Below, one piece after another: positions 6,035 to 7,217 of a stretch of DNA of 7,217 bases. The position numbers and the translations under genes are program-made. The stretch comes from Saprospiraceae bacterium (GTDB lineage: Bacteria > Bacteroidota > Bacteroidia > Chitinophagales > Saprospiraceae): positions 1-7,217 of the forward strand of contig JABDLW010000697.1 of assembly GCA_013001805.1 (NCBI GenBank), in the 5' to 3' direction. The notes under the pieces are model-generated. The model saw only the letters and a list, made by a program, of their open reading frames with translations, was not told the origin of the DNA and did no database searches. Each line of letters begins with the position of its first letter. Within the stretch, counting starts at the first letter, position 1.

Positions 6035-7180
6035 ATGAAGCAGGCAGCACAGTTTTACCTACTTGTTGTATGTTTCTTCTGTCTTCAGGTGGGAACTTTT
6101 TGTGTAGGGCAATCAACCATTGAGGAATCATCACTATTAAAAAAGGAAACCGTGAAATTACTAGTAGGCACTTATACAGGAGAAGGAAGCGATGGAATCT
6201 ATTCCCTTGATTTTGATCCAATCGCAGGATCACTTTCCAATCCTCAATTGGTTGCAGAAACCACAAACCCTTCTTTTGTTTGTATTAGTAAAGATCGACA
6301 ATATATCTATGCTGTGAATGAAACAAGATCTGGCATGGTGTCATCTTTCCTCTGGAATCATGAAGATGATAATACGACGCTCATTAGTCAGCAACCCAGC
6401 GAGGGTGACCATCCGTGTCACATCGAGTTAAGTGAGCAGGAAGGTTTGTTAGCCGTGGCCAATTACAGTTCGGGAAATATTTCCATTTATTCAATTGATG
6501 CTCCGGGAACTATTGCATCCGGACCCATTATTTTCCAACACCAGGGTAGTGGCCCGGTAGTGCCAAATCAAAAAGGTGCCAGGGCGCATTGTGTTAGATT
6601 TGCGCCCAATGGAAAGTTCTTATATGCAGTGGACCTGGGAATCGATCAGGTAGTCTCTTATCCAATTATTTCCGGCAAGGTGGGTGAATCCAACGCTCAG
6701 GTCAGACTTGACCCGGGAGATGGTCCCCGGCATTTGATTTTTCATCCGAATAAGGATCTGGCATTCGTGGTTAATGAATTGTCCAGTACGGTGGTCTCAT
6801 TGCAGGCAGATCACCAGAGCGGTGAATTCAAACGGGTCGACAAGGCGAGCACTTTACCCGAGGAATTTGATGGCAAGAATTATTGTGCAGATATTCATAT
6901 CACCCAGGATGGTAAATTTCTTTATGCCTCCAATCGGGGTCATCACAGCATTGCAATATTTGAAGTGACCGGTCAGGGAGGATTAAAAAGGATTGCCATT
7001 GAACCCGTCCGTGGGGAATGGCCGAGAAATTTTACCCTTTCTCCGGACGATCAATTTCTACTGGTCGCTAATCAAAACACAAATAATGTGACGGTATTTG
7101 AAGTAAATCCTGCGACAGGTCAGTTGACTTATACGGGTAGAGAAATCACTATTTCGAAACCAGTATCACTGAGATTTTAG
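6035..7180 (+). CDS. Exported lactonase-family seven-bladed beta-propeller (6-phosphogluconolactonase YbhE/Pgl type)
   Basis: A 381-residue member of the lactonase/YbhE-type 6-phosphogluconolactonase family (Pfam Lactonase), at close to the usual family length plus a signal peptide. Family motifs in order: VGTYTG at 44-49, GIYSLDFD at 54-61, NPSFV at 78-82, YAVNE at 92-96, HPCH at 126-129, VANYSSG at 141-147, HQGSGP at 169-174, GARAHC at 181-186, GPRHLIFHP at 230-238, VNELSSTV at 246-253, YASNRGHHSIA at 297-307, GEWPRNF at 327-333 and VANQ at 344-347. Residues 1-26 form a signal peptide with a long hydrophobic core, so the enzyme should act in the periplasm or outside rather than in the cytosolic pentose phosphate pathway; its substrate is more likely a non-phosphorylated sugar lactone. 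The frame is open back to an ATG at 5957, but that start would bury the signal peptide and overlap the promoter box. The gene ends 37 bases before the window edge; no terminator can be judged. Confidence 0.87.
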   Translation: MKQAAQFYLLVVCFFCLQVGTFCVGQSTIEESSLLKKETVKLLVGTYTGEGSDGIYSLDFDPIAGSLSNPQLVAETTNPSFVCISKDRQYIYAVNETRSGMVSSFLWNHEDDNTTLISQQPSEGDHPCHIELSEQEGLLAVANYSSGNISIYSIDAPGTIASGPIIFQHQGSGPVVPNQKGARAHCVRFAPNGKFLYAVDLGIDQVVSYPIISGKVGESNAQVRLDPGDGPRHLIFHPNKDLAFVVNELSSTVVSLQADHQSGEFKRVDKASTLPEEFDGKNYCADIHITQDGKFLYASNRGHHSIAIFEVTGQGGLKRIAIEPVRGEWPRNFTLSPDDQFLLVANQNTNNVTVFEVNPATGQLTYTGREITISKPVSLRF

Positions 7181-7217
7181 CCTGCAGGATTCTTACACAA
7201 ATTGAGTAGTACTGCAG

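Noticed and set aside
6033..6266. 77-codon minus-strand open frame over the start of the lactonase gene
   Set aside because: It is antisense to the signal peptide and first propeller blade, and has no promoter or family similarity that I can see.
7181..7217. CCTGCAGG palindrome just after the lactonase stop as a terminator or recombination site
   Set aside because: It is only eight bases with no loop and no T-run, and the window ends before any larger structure could be judged.
1..7217. A CRISPR array, RNA gene, toxin-antitoxin pair or phage-defence system
   Set aside because: No regularly spaced repeats, no tRNA- or rRNA-like segments, and no small paired genes or defence domains were found; all large reading frames belong to recognisable enzyme families.

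Overview
The window is about 7.2 kb from a member of the Bacteroidota, most likely an environmental polysaccharide degrader of the Cytophagia/Saprospiria type. The evidence is a C-terminal type IX secretion (T9SS) sorting domain on the large glycosidase, a lipoprotein-type glycosidase beside it, TAnnTTTG-type -7 promoter elements, and starts without Shine-Dalgarno sequences. I cannot name the species.

Layout from left to right. Positions 1-273 hold no convincing gene but carry a degenerate, nearly concentric inverted repeat (57-268) ending six bases from the stop codon of the first gene. Three genes then lie on the minus strand, so transcription runs right to left: a GNAT acetyltransferase/nitrilase-superfamily fusion (4059-5645), a GH130-like lipoprotein glycosidase (2744-3880), and a secreted multidomain GH5-like glycosidase with two CBM6/35-type modules, a PKD domain and a T9SS tail (274-2688). 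The two glycosidases are 55 bp apart and look co-transcribed. The amidase fusion is separated from them by a longer gap containing an imperfect hairpin (3929-3978). A 389-bp intergenic region (5646-6034) separates the fusion gene from a rightward gene for an exported YbhE/Pgl-type seven-bladed lactonase (6035-7180). This region has a perfect TAnnTTTG box facing each way, several small dyads and an excess of CCAAT words.

How the genes may work together. The GH5-like enzyme would be released to, or anchored on, the cell surface and attack an insoluble beta-glycan. The GH130-like lipoprotein would act on mannose-containing oligosaccharides at the membrane or in the periplasm. Mannan or glucomannan is therefore the best substrate guess, but it is an inference from family pairing. 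The fusion protein and the lactonase are not obviously part of that pathway: the first is a cytoplasmic amidase-like enzyme of unknown substrate, the second an exported sugar-lactonase-like propeller. No SusC/SusD pair, regulator, RNA gene, CRISPR array or intact mobile element is visible. I see no clearly new multi-gene system. The least explained parts are the repeat at 57-268, the fusion enzyme's substrate and the divergent regulatory region.
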